A stretch of 7,978 nucleotides of DNA from Prado023 sp039812125 (lineage in GTDB: Bacteria; Actinomycetota; Actinomycetes; S36-B12; CAIYMF01): contig JBDHZV010000127.1 in NCBI GenBank assembly GCA_039812125.1, forward strand, positions 1 to 7,978, read 5' to 3'. The notes under the pieces are model-generated. The model was not told the DNA's origin. It searched no databases and worked only from the letters and a program-made list of their open reading frames with translations. Shown here one piece after another: positions 1 to 6,132 of this stretch (position 1 is its first letter; every line of letters starts with the position of its first letter). A program made the translations under genes and the position numbers.

Positions 1-657
1 CAGACCTGCGCGGGCGGCCGCGAGGAACGGCTGCCGTGCGAGCTGCCCGGCGCCCTCGGGCAGGGCCCCGGCCAGCGCGCCCCCGGCCAGGTCGGCCAGA
101 TCGACCAGGTTGGTCCGGCAGGCCAGGTCGGGGGCGACGGGCCAGGCGCCGATGACCACGCCCGCGCAGGGCAGGCCACGCCGATGCATCGCCTCCAACG
201 TCAGGGCGGTGTGGTTGAGCGTGCCGAGGTCGGCCCGGGTGACGAGCAGCGCCGCGGCGCCCAGCGCGCCGACGAGGTCGGCCAGCGTGGCGCCGGCGGC
301 GTCGAACCGGACCAGGAGCCCGCCGGCGCCCTCCACCAGGACCAGGTCGCGGGAGGCCGCGAGCCGCAGCACCGCGGCCGAGGCGGCGGCCAGGTCCACC
401 GGCGGCAGGCCGCGCACCCGGGCTGCGGTGGCAGGCGCCAGCGGGTCGGGGTACCGGGCGAGCTCGTGGACGTCCGTGACCCCCGACAGCCGGCGCACCT
501 CGTCGGAATCGCCGGGGTCGCCGTCGAGCACCCCTGTCTGCGCGACCTTGACCACGGCCACGGTCCGCCCAGCCGCCGCGGCCAGGGCCGCGACGGCGGC
601 GGTGACCACGGTCTTGCCCACCCCGGTCCCGGTCCCGGTGACCACCAGCACGCTCAT
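1..657 (-). CDS. bioD: Dethiobiotin synthetase BioD (C-terminus cut by window edge)
   Basis: ATP-dependent dethiobiotin synthetase: closes the ureido ring of 7,8-diaminopelargonate with CO2, the penultimate step of biotin synthesis, in the cytoplasm. The frame is open from the ATG at 657 to the left edge (219 codons, no stop); family members are about 225-240 residues, so only the extreme C-terminus should be missing. Visible motifs: Walker A loop GTGTGVGKT at residues 8-16 directly after the first strand; VVKVAQTG at 35-42 with the conserved Lys37; an acidic GDSDEVRRL-type stretch near residues 49-57; and VEGAGG at 108-113. The ATG overlaps the stop of the upstream P450-bioF gene by four bases (ATGA), and no good Shine-Dalgarno is seen, so translation probably depends on coupling. 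Lys37 is followed by Val-Ala rather than the more common Pro, a small variation. Identification is firm. Confidence 0.95.
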   Translation of the reverse strand, partial: MSVLVVTGTGTGVGKTVVTAAVAALAAAAGRTVAVVKVAQTGVLDGDPGDSDEVRRLSGVTDVHELARYPDPLAPATAARVRGLPPVDLAAASAAVLRLAASRDLVLVEGAGGLLVRFDAAGATLADLVGALGAAALLVTRADLGTLNHTALTLEAMHRRGLPCAGVVIGAWPVAPDLACRTNLVDLADLAGGALAGALPEGAGQLARQPFLAAARAGL

Positions 658-3038
658 GCCGGGGCCGTCCCGGGGTACGAGGGGCCGGCGGGCGGTGCGG
701 CGGCGAGCAGGGTGGCCACCCCGGCCAGCGCGCGCCCGACGGTCGCGAGGGCCTCGTCGTCGAGATCTGCCCGCGTGGTCAGGCGCAGCCGGCTGTCCCC
801 ATCCGGGACCGAGGGCGGGCGGAAGCAGCCCACCTGCACGCCCTGCTCACGGCAGTGCTCGGCCGCCGCCAGTGCCAGCTCGGGCGCGCCGATGCGCACC
901 GACAGCACGGCGGCGTCGGGCTCCGCCACGACCAGGCCCACCTCCCGGGCCATCCCCGCGACCCGCCGGGCGTTGGCCCGCGCGGCCGAGGCCCGATCGG
1001 GCTCGCCGGCGACCGCCTCCAGGGCCGCCAGGGCCGCGGCCGCTGCGGCCGGGGCGAGGGCGGTGTCGAAGATGAACGCGCGCCCGGTGCTCACGAGCAG
1101 GTCGACGACCGCCTGGTCGCCCAGCACGGCCCCGCCCTGGCTGCCGAGGGCCTTGGACAGGGTGGCGGTGAGCACGACGTCGGAGCAGCCCGCCAGGCCG
1201 GCGGCATGGGCCGCACCCCGGCCGGCCTCCCCGACGACGCCGAGCGAGTGCGCCTCGTCGACGACCAGCAGCGCCCCCGTGCGCCGGCACGCCCTGGCCA
1301 GGGCGGCCAGCGGGGCAGCGTTGCCCGACACCGAGAACACTCCCTCGGTCAGCACGAGGGCGGTCTGCTCCGTGCGCTCGGCCAGCGCGCGCTCGACCGC
1401 GTCCACATCGAGGTGGGGGGTCACGGCCACGCGTCCGCGGGCCAGCCGGCAGGCGTCGACCAGCGACGCGTGCACCAGGGCGTCGGAGACCACCAGGGAC
1501 CCGGGGCCGGCCAGCGCGGTCACGGCGGCCAGGTTGGCCAGATAGCCCGAGGAGAGGACGAGGGCGGCCTGCACCCCCGCGTGCCGGGCCAGGGCGGTCT
1601 CGAGCTCGGCGTGCAGCGCGGTGCTCCCGGTGACCAGCCGGGACCCGGTCGCCCCCGCGCCCCACGTGGTCGCGGCCCGCGCCGCGGCCGCGGTGACCCG
1701 CGGGTCGCGGGCCAGCCCGAGGTAGTCGTTGCTGGCCAGGTCGAGAACCGGCTCGTCCGGACCCCGCACGACGAGGTGCCGGCGCAGGCCCGCCCGGGTT
1801 CGCTGGGCCACCTGCTCGCGCACCGCGACCAGCGGGTCGTCCAGGCGCACCGGCAGCCGCATGGGACCGCGCACCAGCAGCCCGGGCCGCCACGGCAGGT
1901 CCTCGGGGCTGGCGGTCAGGCGAAGGTGGGGGAACCGGGCGAACAGCCGGCCCAGGGCGATCTCCGCCTCGGCGCGGGCCAGGTGCGCCCCCGCACAGGT
2001 GTGCGGCCCGTACCCGAACGCGACGTGGCGAGCGGTGCCCCGGTCCGGGTCGAACCCGGCCGGGTCGTCGAACGCGTCCGGGTCGTGGTTGGCCGCGGCG
2101 AGGGACACCAGGACCGGCTCGCCGGCCGGGATGCTCCGCCCGGCCACGTCGACCTGCGTGGCCGTGTGCCGCCACGTGGCGCACTCCAGGGGGCTGACCA
2201 GGCGCAGCAGCTCCTCCACGACACGGTCCCAGGCCACCTCCCCCGCGGCGAGCCTGCGCAACTGCTGGGGCTGTTCCAGCAGGGCGAGGGTGCCACCGGC
2301 CAGCAGGTTCATCGTGGTCTCGTAGCCGGCGAACAGCAACAGGAACGCCGTGCCGAGCAGGTCCGGGGTGTCCAGCTCGTCGCTCGGGTCGCCCGGGTGC
2401 ACCAGGCGGCTGAGCAGGGCGTCACCGGGGGGCTGGCAGCGCGTGGCAGCGACCAGGTCGGTGAAGTAGCGGTGCATCGCCGCCCACGCCGCGGACACCT
2501 CCTCGGGACTGCTGGCAGCGGCTGGCGCGCTGACGACGTAGGTCCATCGGCGCAGGTCCTGCCGGTCGGCGACCGGGACGCCGAGCACCTCGCACACGAC
2601 CAGCACGGGCAGGGGGAAGGCCAAGGCGTCCACCAGGTCGACCGGGGCCGTGCCCGCGGCCGCCATGTCGTCGAGCAGGCTGTCCACGAGCGCGGCGATC
2701 CTCGGTCGCAGCGCCGCGACCGCGCTGCGACCCAGCGCCCCGGACACCAGGCGGCGCAGCCGCGCGTGCTCGGGGCCGTCGGCGTTGAGCATGTGGGACT
2801 CCAGGTCGCAGCGCGCCGGCCCGCGATCACGCTCGGGTGGCGCGGCGAGCATCCGCCGGTCGGACAGCACGGCGCGGGCATGCTCGTACGAGGTGACGAC
2901 CCAGGCGGCGCGCCCGTTGGGCAGGTCGACCGCGACGGCCGGCCCCTCCGACCGCAGCGCCGCGTACCGGGGGAAGGGGTCGGCACTGAACGTCGGATCG
3001 GTGGGGTCCAGCCGCGCCCGCGGGGGCCCGCCGGTCAC
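654..3038 (-). CDS. Cytochrome P450 (BioI-like) fused to BioF KAPA synthase
   Basis: One 794-residue frame holds two complete enzymes. Residues about 1-400 are a bacterial class I-type P450: C-helix HARLRRLV at 91-98, I-helix AGYETT at 237-242, K-helix ExxR at Glu276-Arg279, and heme loop FGYGPHTCAG at 341-350 with Cys348 as the thiolate ligand. Residues about 402-777 are 8-amino-7-oxononanoate synthase (PLP alpha-oxoamine synthase): SNDYLGLA from 436, GSRLVTGS at 465-472, SSGYLANLA from 496, DEAHSLG at 594-600 and SKALG with the PLP lysine at 629. The halves abut with almost no linker. BioF condenses pimeloyl-ACP/CoA with alanine to KAPA. By analogy with Bacillus BioI, the P450 may cut an acyl-ACP to pimeloyl-ACP; this role is inferred from the fusion and operon, not proven. 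The GTG start overlaps the bioA stop (GTGA), with GAGG at 3046-3049 seven bases upstream. No ferredoxin or reductase gene lies in the window. The domains are certain; the P450 substrate is not. Confidence 0.93.
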   Translation of the reverse strand: MTGGPPRARLDPTDPTFSADPFPRYAALRSEGPAVAVDLPNGRAAWVVTSYEHARAVLSDRRMLAAPPERDRGPARCDLESHMLNADGPEHARLRRLVSGALGRSAVAALRPRIAALVDSLLDDMAAAGTAPVDLVDALAFPLPVLVVCEVLGVPVADRQDLRRWTYVVSAPAAASSPEEVSAAWAAMHRYFTDLVAATRCQPPGDALLSRLVHPGDPSDELDTPDLLGTAFLLLFAGYETTMNLLAGGTLALLEQPQQLRRLAAGEVAWDRVVEELLRLVSPLECATWRHTATQVDVAGRSIPAGEPVLVSLAAANHDPDAFDDPAGFDPDRGTARHVAFGYGPHTCAGAHLARAEAEIALGRLFARFPHLRLTASPEDLPWRPGLLVRGPMRLPVRLDDPLVAVREQVAQRTRAGLRRHLVVRGPDEPVLDLASNDYLGLARDPRVTAAAARAATTWGAGATGSRLVTGSTALHAELETALARHAGVQAALVLSSGYLANLAAVTALAGPGSLVVSDALVHASLVDACRLARGRVAVTPHLDVDAVERALAERTEQTALVLTEGVFSVSGNAAPLAALARACRRTGALLVVDEAHSLGVVGEAGRGAAHAAGLAGCSDVVLTATLSKALGSQGGAVLGDQAVVDLLVSTGRAFIFDTALAPAAAAAALAALEAVAGEPDRASAARANARRVAGMAREVGLVVAEPDAAVLSVRIGAPELALAAAEHCREQGVQVGCFRPPSVPDGDSRLRLTTRADLDDEALATVGRALAGVATLLAAAPPAGPSYPGTAPA

Positions 3039-4372
3039 CCGAGGACCTCGGCCAGCGCGGCCAGGGTGCCGTCGAGCAGGTCCTCCAGCACGTCATCCGG
3101 GATCCCCAGTGGCGGCATGAGCACCACGACGTCACCCAGCGGTCGCAGCAGGACCCCGTGGTCCCGGGCCCGGCGACACACCTCGAATCCGGTGCGCGGG
3201 CCGCGCGGCTGGACCTCGATGCCGGTCATCGTCCCGATGCGGCGCACCTCCAGCACCCCGTCGGTCGGGCCGAGGTCGGCCAGCCGCGCCCCGATCCGCT
3301 CGCCCACGCGAGCCGCGCGGACCACCGTCGAGCGCTCCCGCATCAGCGCCAGGTTCGCCAGGGCGGCGGCCGCGCACAGGGGGTTGGCCGTGTAGGTGTG
3401 GCCGTGGAAGAACGTCCGCGGCGAACCGGGCTCCCCCAGGAAGGCTTCGAACACCTCCTCGGTGGCCAGCACGGCCGACAGCGGGAGGTACCCGCCCGTG
3501 AGCCCCTTTCCGCAGGTCAGCAGGTCGGGGGCGACCCCGGCGTGCTCGACCGCCCACATCCGGCCGGTCCGGCCGATGCCGGTCGCGACCTCGTCGGCGA
3601 TCATCAGGGCACCGGAGGTGTCGCACAGGTCCCGCACGCCCCGGAGGAACGAGGCGTCGTGGGTCAGCATGCCGGCGGCCGCCTGGACCATGGGCTCGAC
3701 GATCACCGCGCAGACCCGGTCGCCCTCGGCCGCCAGCACCTCGGCCAGGGCGGCCAGCACCTCGACGGCCCGGCCGGCCCGATCCTGCCCGGCCCGCAGC
3801 ACGCCCGGGGAGGGGACCATCCGGGTGCGCAGCAGCAGCGGGGCGTAGGTCCGGTGGAACAGCCCGATGCCCCCGACGCTGACCGCCCCGAGGGTGTCGC
3901 CGTGGTAGCCCTCGGCGACGTGCACGAACAGGGGGCGCGGCCGGCCGCGCTGGGCGGTGGCCTGGAACGCCATCTTCAGGGCGGCCTCCACCGCCGACGC
4001 ACCGTCGCCGGCGTAGAACACCCGCGTCAGTGCCTCGGGGGCGGTGGCCAGCAGCGCCTCGGCGAGCAGGATGCCGGGCTCATGGGTGGACCCCAGGAAC
4101 GTGGCGTGGTCCAGCCGGGACAGCTGCGCCCGGATCGCGTCGTCGATGGCCGGCTCGCGGTGCCCGTGCACGGTCACCCACAGGCTGGACACGCCGTCGA
4201 CGTACCGGTTGCCGTCGGCATCCCAGACGTGGGATCCCTCGGCACGGTCGATGACCAGCGGCTCGTCGCGCTCCCATGCGGAGTGCTGCGTGAAGGGATG
4301 CCAGACGCAGCGCCGGTCCCGTTCGAGCAGGTCGGCGCTCGTCGGCGCCGGCAGGGCAGGAACCACGGGCAC
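3035..4372 (-). CDS. bioA: Adenosylmethionine/lysine-8-amino-7-oxononanoate aminotransferase BioA
   Basis: PLP-dependent class III aminotransferase that converts KAPA to 7,8-diaminopelargonate, acting after BioF. The 445 residues match the family length. Motifs: WHPFTQ at 24-29, WVTVHGHR at 65-72, GDGASAVEAALKMAFQ at 122-137, GYHGDT at 155-160, DEVATGIGRTG at 260-270 (Asp260 contacts the PLP ring nitrogen), CGKGLTGGYLP at 287-297 with PLP Lys289, and FFHGHTYTANPL at 321-332. Phe27 replaces the tyrosine found in SAM-using enzymes, and the segments around 118-172 and 287-342 resemble, from memory, the Bacillus lysine-using enzyme more than the E. coli one, so the amino donor may be lysine (inference). 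The start used is GTG at 4372, only four bases after GGAGG (4377-4381). An in-frame GTG at 4366 has ten-base spacing and could be the true start. First gene of the bioA / P450-bioF / bioD operon; its stop overlaps the next start. Confidence 0.95.
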   Translation of the reverse strand: MPVVPALPAPTSADLLERDRRCVWHPFTQHSAWERDEPLVIDRAEGSHVWDADGNRYVDGVSSLWVTVHGHREPAIDDAIRAQLSRLDHATFLGSTHEPGILLAEALLATAPEALTRVFYAGDGASAVEAALKMAFQATAQRGRPRPLFVHVAEGYHGDTLGAVSVGGIGLFHRTYAPLLLRTRMVPSPGVLRAGQDRAGRAVEVLAALAEVLAAEGDRVCAVIVEPMVQAAAGMLTHDASFLRGVRDLCDTSGALMIADEVATGIGRTGRMWAVEHAGVAPDLLTCGKGLTGGYLPLSAVLATEEVFEAFLGEPGSPRTFFHGHTYTANPLCAAAALANLALMRERSTVVRAARVGERIGARLADLGPTDGVLEVRRIGTMTGIEVQPRGPRTGFEVCRRARDHGVLLRPLGDVVVLMPPLGIPDDVLEDLLDGTLAALAEVLG

Positions 4373-4375
4373 ACG

Positions 4376-4382
4376 ACCTCCC
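4376..4382 (-). promoter_or_regulatory. Shine-Dalgarno of bioA
   Basis: GGGAGGT on the minus strand just upstream of bioA. It lies close to GTG 4372 (four bases from GGAGG) and ten bases from GTG 4366, so the two candidate starts cannot be separated by spacing alone. Confidence 0.7.
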
Positions 4383-4418
4383 AGCGGGCCGAGCCCGGCG
4401 GGCTGGCGTCTCGGGACC

Positions 4419-4437
4419 GAAGGTTAGCCTCGCCGAA
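4419..4437. promoter_or_regulatory. Degenerate DtxR/IdeR-like palindrome
   Basis: The 19 bases GAAGGTTAGCCTCGCCGAA match the iron-box consensus TTAGGTTAGSCTAACCTAA at 14 of 19 positions by hand alignment. The left half (AGGTTAGCCT) is near perfect and the right half is degenerate. The site covers the proposed bioA -10 box, so a bound repressor would block transcription. Heme (P450) and Fe-S (BioB) demand would make iron control sensible, but a single degenerate match in GC-rich DNA is weak evidence. Confidence 0.25.
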
Positions 4438-4448
4438 GCACAGGTCGG
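4421..4448 (-). promoter_or_regulatory. Possible bioA promoter (-10 TAACCT, weak -35)
   Basis: On the minus strand, TAACCT (4426-4421) fits the actinobacterial TAnnnT -10 pattern. CCGACC (4448-4443) keeps the GAC core of a TTGACA -35 at 16-base spacing. Transcription would start near 4414 and leave a leader of about 40 bases. The -35 is poor, so this is a tentative call. Confidence 0.3.
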
Positions 4449-4583
4449 TTGATCTTCGGGCTCGCGTCGCCGGCAGGCCGGGCCCGGCGGCGGCGCCCAC
4501 CCGGTTGGCGACGAGCACGCGCCGGGTGGTGGAGCGGCGCAACCCGTCGAGGTCGCCCGATCGGTGGCCAGCCCGCGCGATGT

Positions 4584-4606
4584 GGCATCCTGCGAAGAGG
4601 GATGCC
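4584..4606. repeat. Perfect inverted repeat GGCATCC-N9-GGATGCC
   Basis: GGCATCC at 4584-4590 and GGATGCC at 4600-4606 are exact reverse complements separated by nine bases (TGCGAAGAG). It lies 65-87 bases upstream of the L,D-transpeptidase ATG, and could be an operator or a hairpin in the leader of that gene. No known regulator consensus is recognised. Confidence 0.55.
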
Positions 4607-4612
4607 GTTCGC

Positions 4613-4648
4613 GGTACGGGGTGCTGGGTACGGGGTGCTGGGTACGGG
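4613..4648. repeat. 14-bp direct tandem repeat, about 2.6 copies
   Basis: The unit GGTACGGGGTGCTG occurs at 4613-4626 and 4627-4640 exactly, followed by a partial third copy GGTACGGG at 4641-4648. It ends 22 bases before the ATG of the L,D-transpeptidase gene and so lies in its probable leader or promoter. Copy-number change by slippage would alter leader length or spacing. Confidence 0.9.
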
Positions 4649-4670
4649 TCGCCGGGGGTGGTCGATCACG

Positions 4671-6092
4671 ATGAGGACGCGCAGACGCCGCCTCGCCATC
4701 GCCGCAGGTGCCCTGCTGGTGGTCCTCGTCGGCTCTGGCACGGCGTATGCGATGCACTACTCCGACCGCGCCCTCCCGCGGACCTCGGTGGGCGGGATCC
4801 CGGTGTCGGGATTGACGCGCGCCGAGGTGGCCGAGGTCCTCCGCGAGCGCTTCGCCGGCGTCTCGGTGACCCTGCTGTCGGGTTCCAGCGCACCCCGGCA
4901 CGAGCGCCTGGACGACCTCGGGTACACCCTCGATGTCCAGGGGACCGTGGGTGAGGTGTTCGCCGCCCAGGGATCCTGGACGTCGTATGCGACAGCCCTG
5001 GTGGCGCATCGTGGCGTGGATGTCGTCATGAGGACGGACCCGTCGGTCCTTGACGCCCTGGCGGACGAGCTGGTTGAGCAGGCGGACGGACGGGCCACCG
5101 ACGCGACCGTGCGACGCACGAAGGGCACGGCGCCCTTCGTGGTCACCCCGGCCGTGATCGGCACGGCAGTCGTGATGCCGAGCCTGCGGGACGCGGTGGC
5201 AGCGGCCGGGCGGGAGCTGAGGTCGGCGACGGTCACTGTCGAGTTCACCGACAGCCCGGCTCTGGTCAGCACCGAGCGCGCCCAGTCCGTGGCCGATCGG
5301 GCCAACGCGTTGGTGGGGCGCACGGTCACGGTCTCGGACGGCACCACCACGCATCGGCCGTCCACGGCTCGCAAGGCGACCTGGGTGGAGATCCCGTACG
5401 CGAACGGCATCCCTGGGATGCCGAGGGTGCGCGCCGCGAAGGTCCGGGCCTGGGTGACGTCGCTGGCCCGCGAGGCGAGGGTGGAACCGGTGGGCGGGCT
5501 GCGCTACGTCTCGTCGGGCGGGCGCGTCCTGCGGGTGGTGACCCACGCCCGAGCGGGCCGAGCCGTGTCCAATGCCACGGATGTGGCGGCGGCGGCGGTG
5601 CGGGCCCTGATGATGAACAGGGACTACCGGGGGCGGCTGGCCTTCCGGAAGGTCGCCCCCACGTGGACCAACCGGACCGTGGCGGTCGGCGCCGAGGGGC
5701 TGGCCTATCCGGCCGCTCCTGGTGAGAAGTGGATCGACGTCGACCTGGGACACCACACGATCACCGCCTACCGGGGCGCGACCGTGGTCAGGGGACCGGT
5801 GCCGATGGTCAACGGGGCACCCGCGACGCCCACGGTCGTCGGCACGTTCCGCGTCTACGCCAAGAGACCGCTGATGACCATGCGCGGCTTCAACGCCGAC
5901 GGCACCCGGTACGCGGTCGAGAACGTGCCGTGGTCCTCGTTCTTCCACGCCGGCTATGCCCTGCACGGAGCACCATGGCGCTCGTCGTTCGGCTACGCCG
6001 CCTCGCACGGATGCGTCAACCTGCCCGTGTCCGTGGCCCAGTGGATCTACGGGTGGGCACCGATCGGAACCCCCGTCGCCTCGCACCGCTGA
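4671..6092 (+). CDS. Membrane-anchored L,D-transpeptidase (YkuD domain)
   Basis: A 473-residue cell-wall enzyme predicted to form 3-3 (mDAP-mDAP) or related peptidoglycan cross-links outside the membrane. The N-terminus is MRTRRRR followed by a hydrophobic segment at about 8-28, a signal anchor or uncleaved signal peptide. Residues about 36-345 resemble the repeated peptidoglycan-binding/VanW-N-type region of actinobacterial enzymes (SVGGIPVSGLTRAEVAEVL at 39-57 is typical). The C-terminal YkuD domain, about 353-470, carries the catalytic signature: His432-Gly, then Ser445-His446-Gly447-Cys448-Val-Asn450, with Cys448 as nucleophile. The ATG at 4671 is preferred because it starts directly at the basic/hydrophobic signal and follows GGGGGTGG; upstream in-frame starts would add an Arg/Gly-rich extension ahead of the signal. 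It is transcribed away from bioA and converges with the phosphate acetyltransferase gene. The function is well supported; no link to biotin is evident. Confidence 0.93.
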   Translation: MRTRRRRLAIAAGALLVVLVGSGTAYAMHYSDRALPRTSVGGIPVSGLTRAEVAEVLRERFAGVSVTLLSGSSAPRHERLDDLGYTLDVQGTVGEVFAAQGSWTSYATALVAHRGVDVVMRTDPSVLDALADELVEQADGRATDATVRRTKGTAPFVVTPAVIGTAVVMPSLRDAVAAAGRELRSATVTVEFTDSPALVSTERAQSVADRANALVGRTVTVSDGTTTHRPSTARKATWVEIPYANGIPGMPRVRAAKVRAWVTSLAREARVEPVGGLRYVSSGGRVLRVVTHARAGRAVSNATDVAAAAVRALMMNRDYRGRLAFRKVAPTWTNRTVAVGAEGLAYPAAPGEKWIDVDLGHHTITAYRGATVVRGPVPMVNGAPATPTVVGTFRVYAKRPLMTMRGFNADGTRYAVENVPWSSFFHAGYALHGAPWRSSFGYAASHGCVNLPVSVAQWIYGWAPIGTPVASHR

Positions 6093-6093
6093 C

Positions 6094-6131
6094 CCGGTGG
6101 GGCTCGGCGCACTGCTGGCGCTGAGCACCGG
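6094..6131. terminator. Hairpin between convergent genes, candidate terminator
   Basis: GCTCGGCGC (6102-6110) pairs with GCGCTGAGC (6118-6126) around a 7-base loop, with one G-U wobble in the plus-strand RNA. An outer CCGGT/ACCGG pair (6094-6098 with 6127-6131) extends it past a 3-base bulge. It fills the 40-base gap between the L,D-transpeptidase stop (6092) and the phosphate acetyltransferase stop (6133-6135), where termination for both genes is expected. There is no T-run, as is common in high-GC actinobacteria. The wobble becomes a C-A mismatch in the minus-strand RNA, so the plus strand is favoured. Confidence 0.5.
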
Positions 6132-6132
6132 C

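Larger units (their letters stand above)
4373..4670. other. Divergent intergenic region between bioA and the L,D-transpeptidase gene
   Basis: About 298 bases without a convincing gene; the promoters of both divergent genes must lie here. From left to right it holds the bioA ribosome binding site, a degenerate DtxR/IdeR-like palindrome (4419-4437) overlapping a possible bioA -10 box, a GC-rich stretch with no recognised signal (about 4455-4580), a perfect inverted repeat (4584-4606), a 14-bp tandem repeat (4613-4648), and a purine-rich segment before the ATG at 4671. A frame open from 4449 on the plus strand would encode Arg/Gly-rich sequence with no family character and is better read as non-coding. 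Confidence 0.7.

Noticed and set aside
184..1545. Plus-strand open frame of 453 codons opposite bioD and the BioF half
   Set aside because: Antisense shadow with low-complexity composition; the minus strand carries the BioD Walker A and BioF motifs.
855..3395. Long open frame of 846 codons on the plus strand, opposite the P450-bioF gene
   Set aside because: Low-complexity Gly/Arg/Gln-rich composition with no family motif; typical antisense shadow of a high-GC gene with strong codon bias. The minus strand encodes complete known enzymes here.
4449..4670. Upstream extension of the L,D-transpeptidase from ATG 4449
   Set aside because: It would put an Arg/Gly-rich stretch before the signal anchor and translate the 14-bp tandem repeat; the ATG at 4671 directly precedes a standard basic/hydrophobic N-terminus.
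4080..6128. Long open frame of 682 codons on the minus strand across the L,D-transpeptidase gene
   Set aside because: Gly/Arg/His-rich, no motif, runs antisense to a gene with a full YkuD catalytic signature and through the intergenic region into bioA out of frame.
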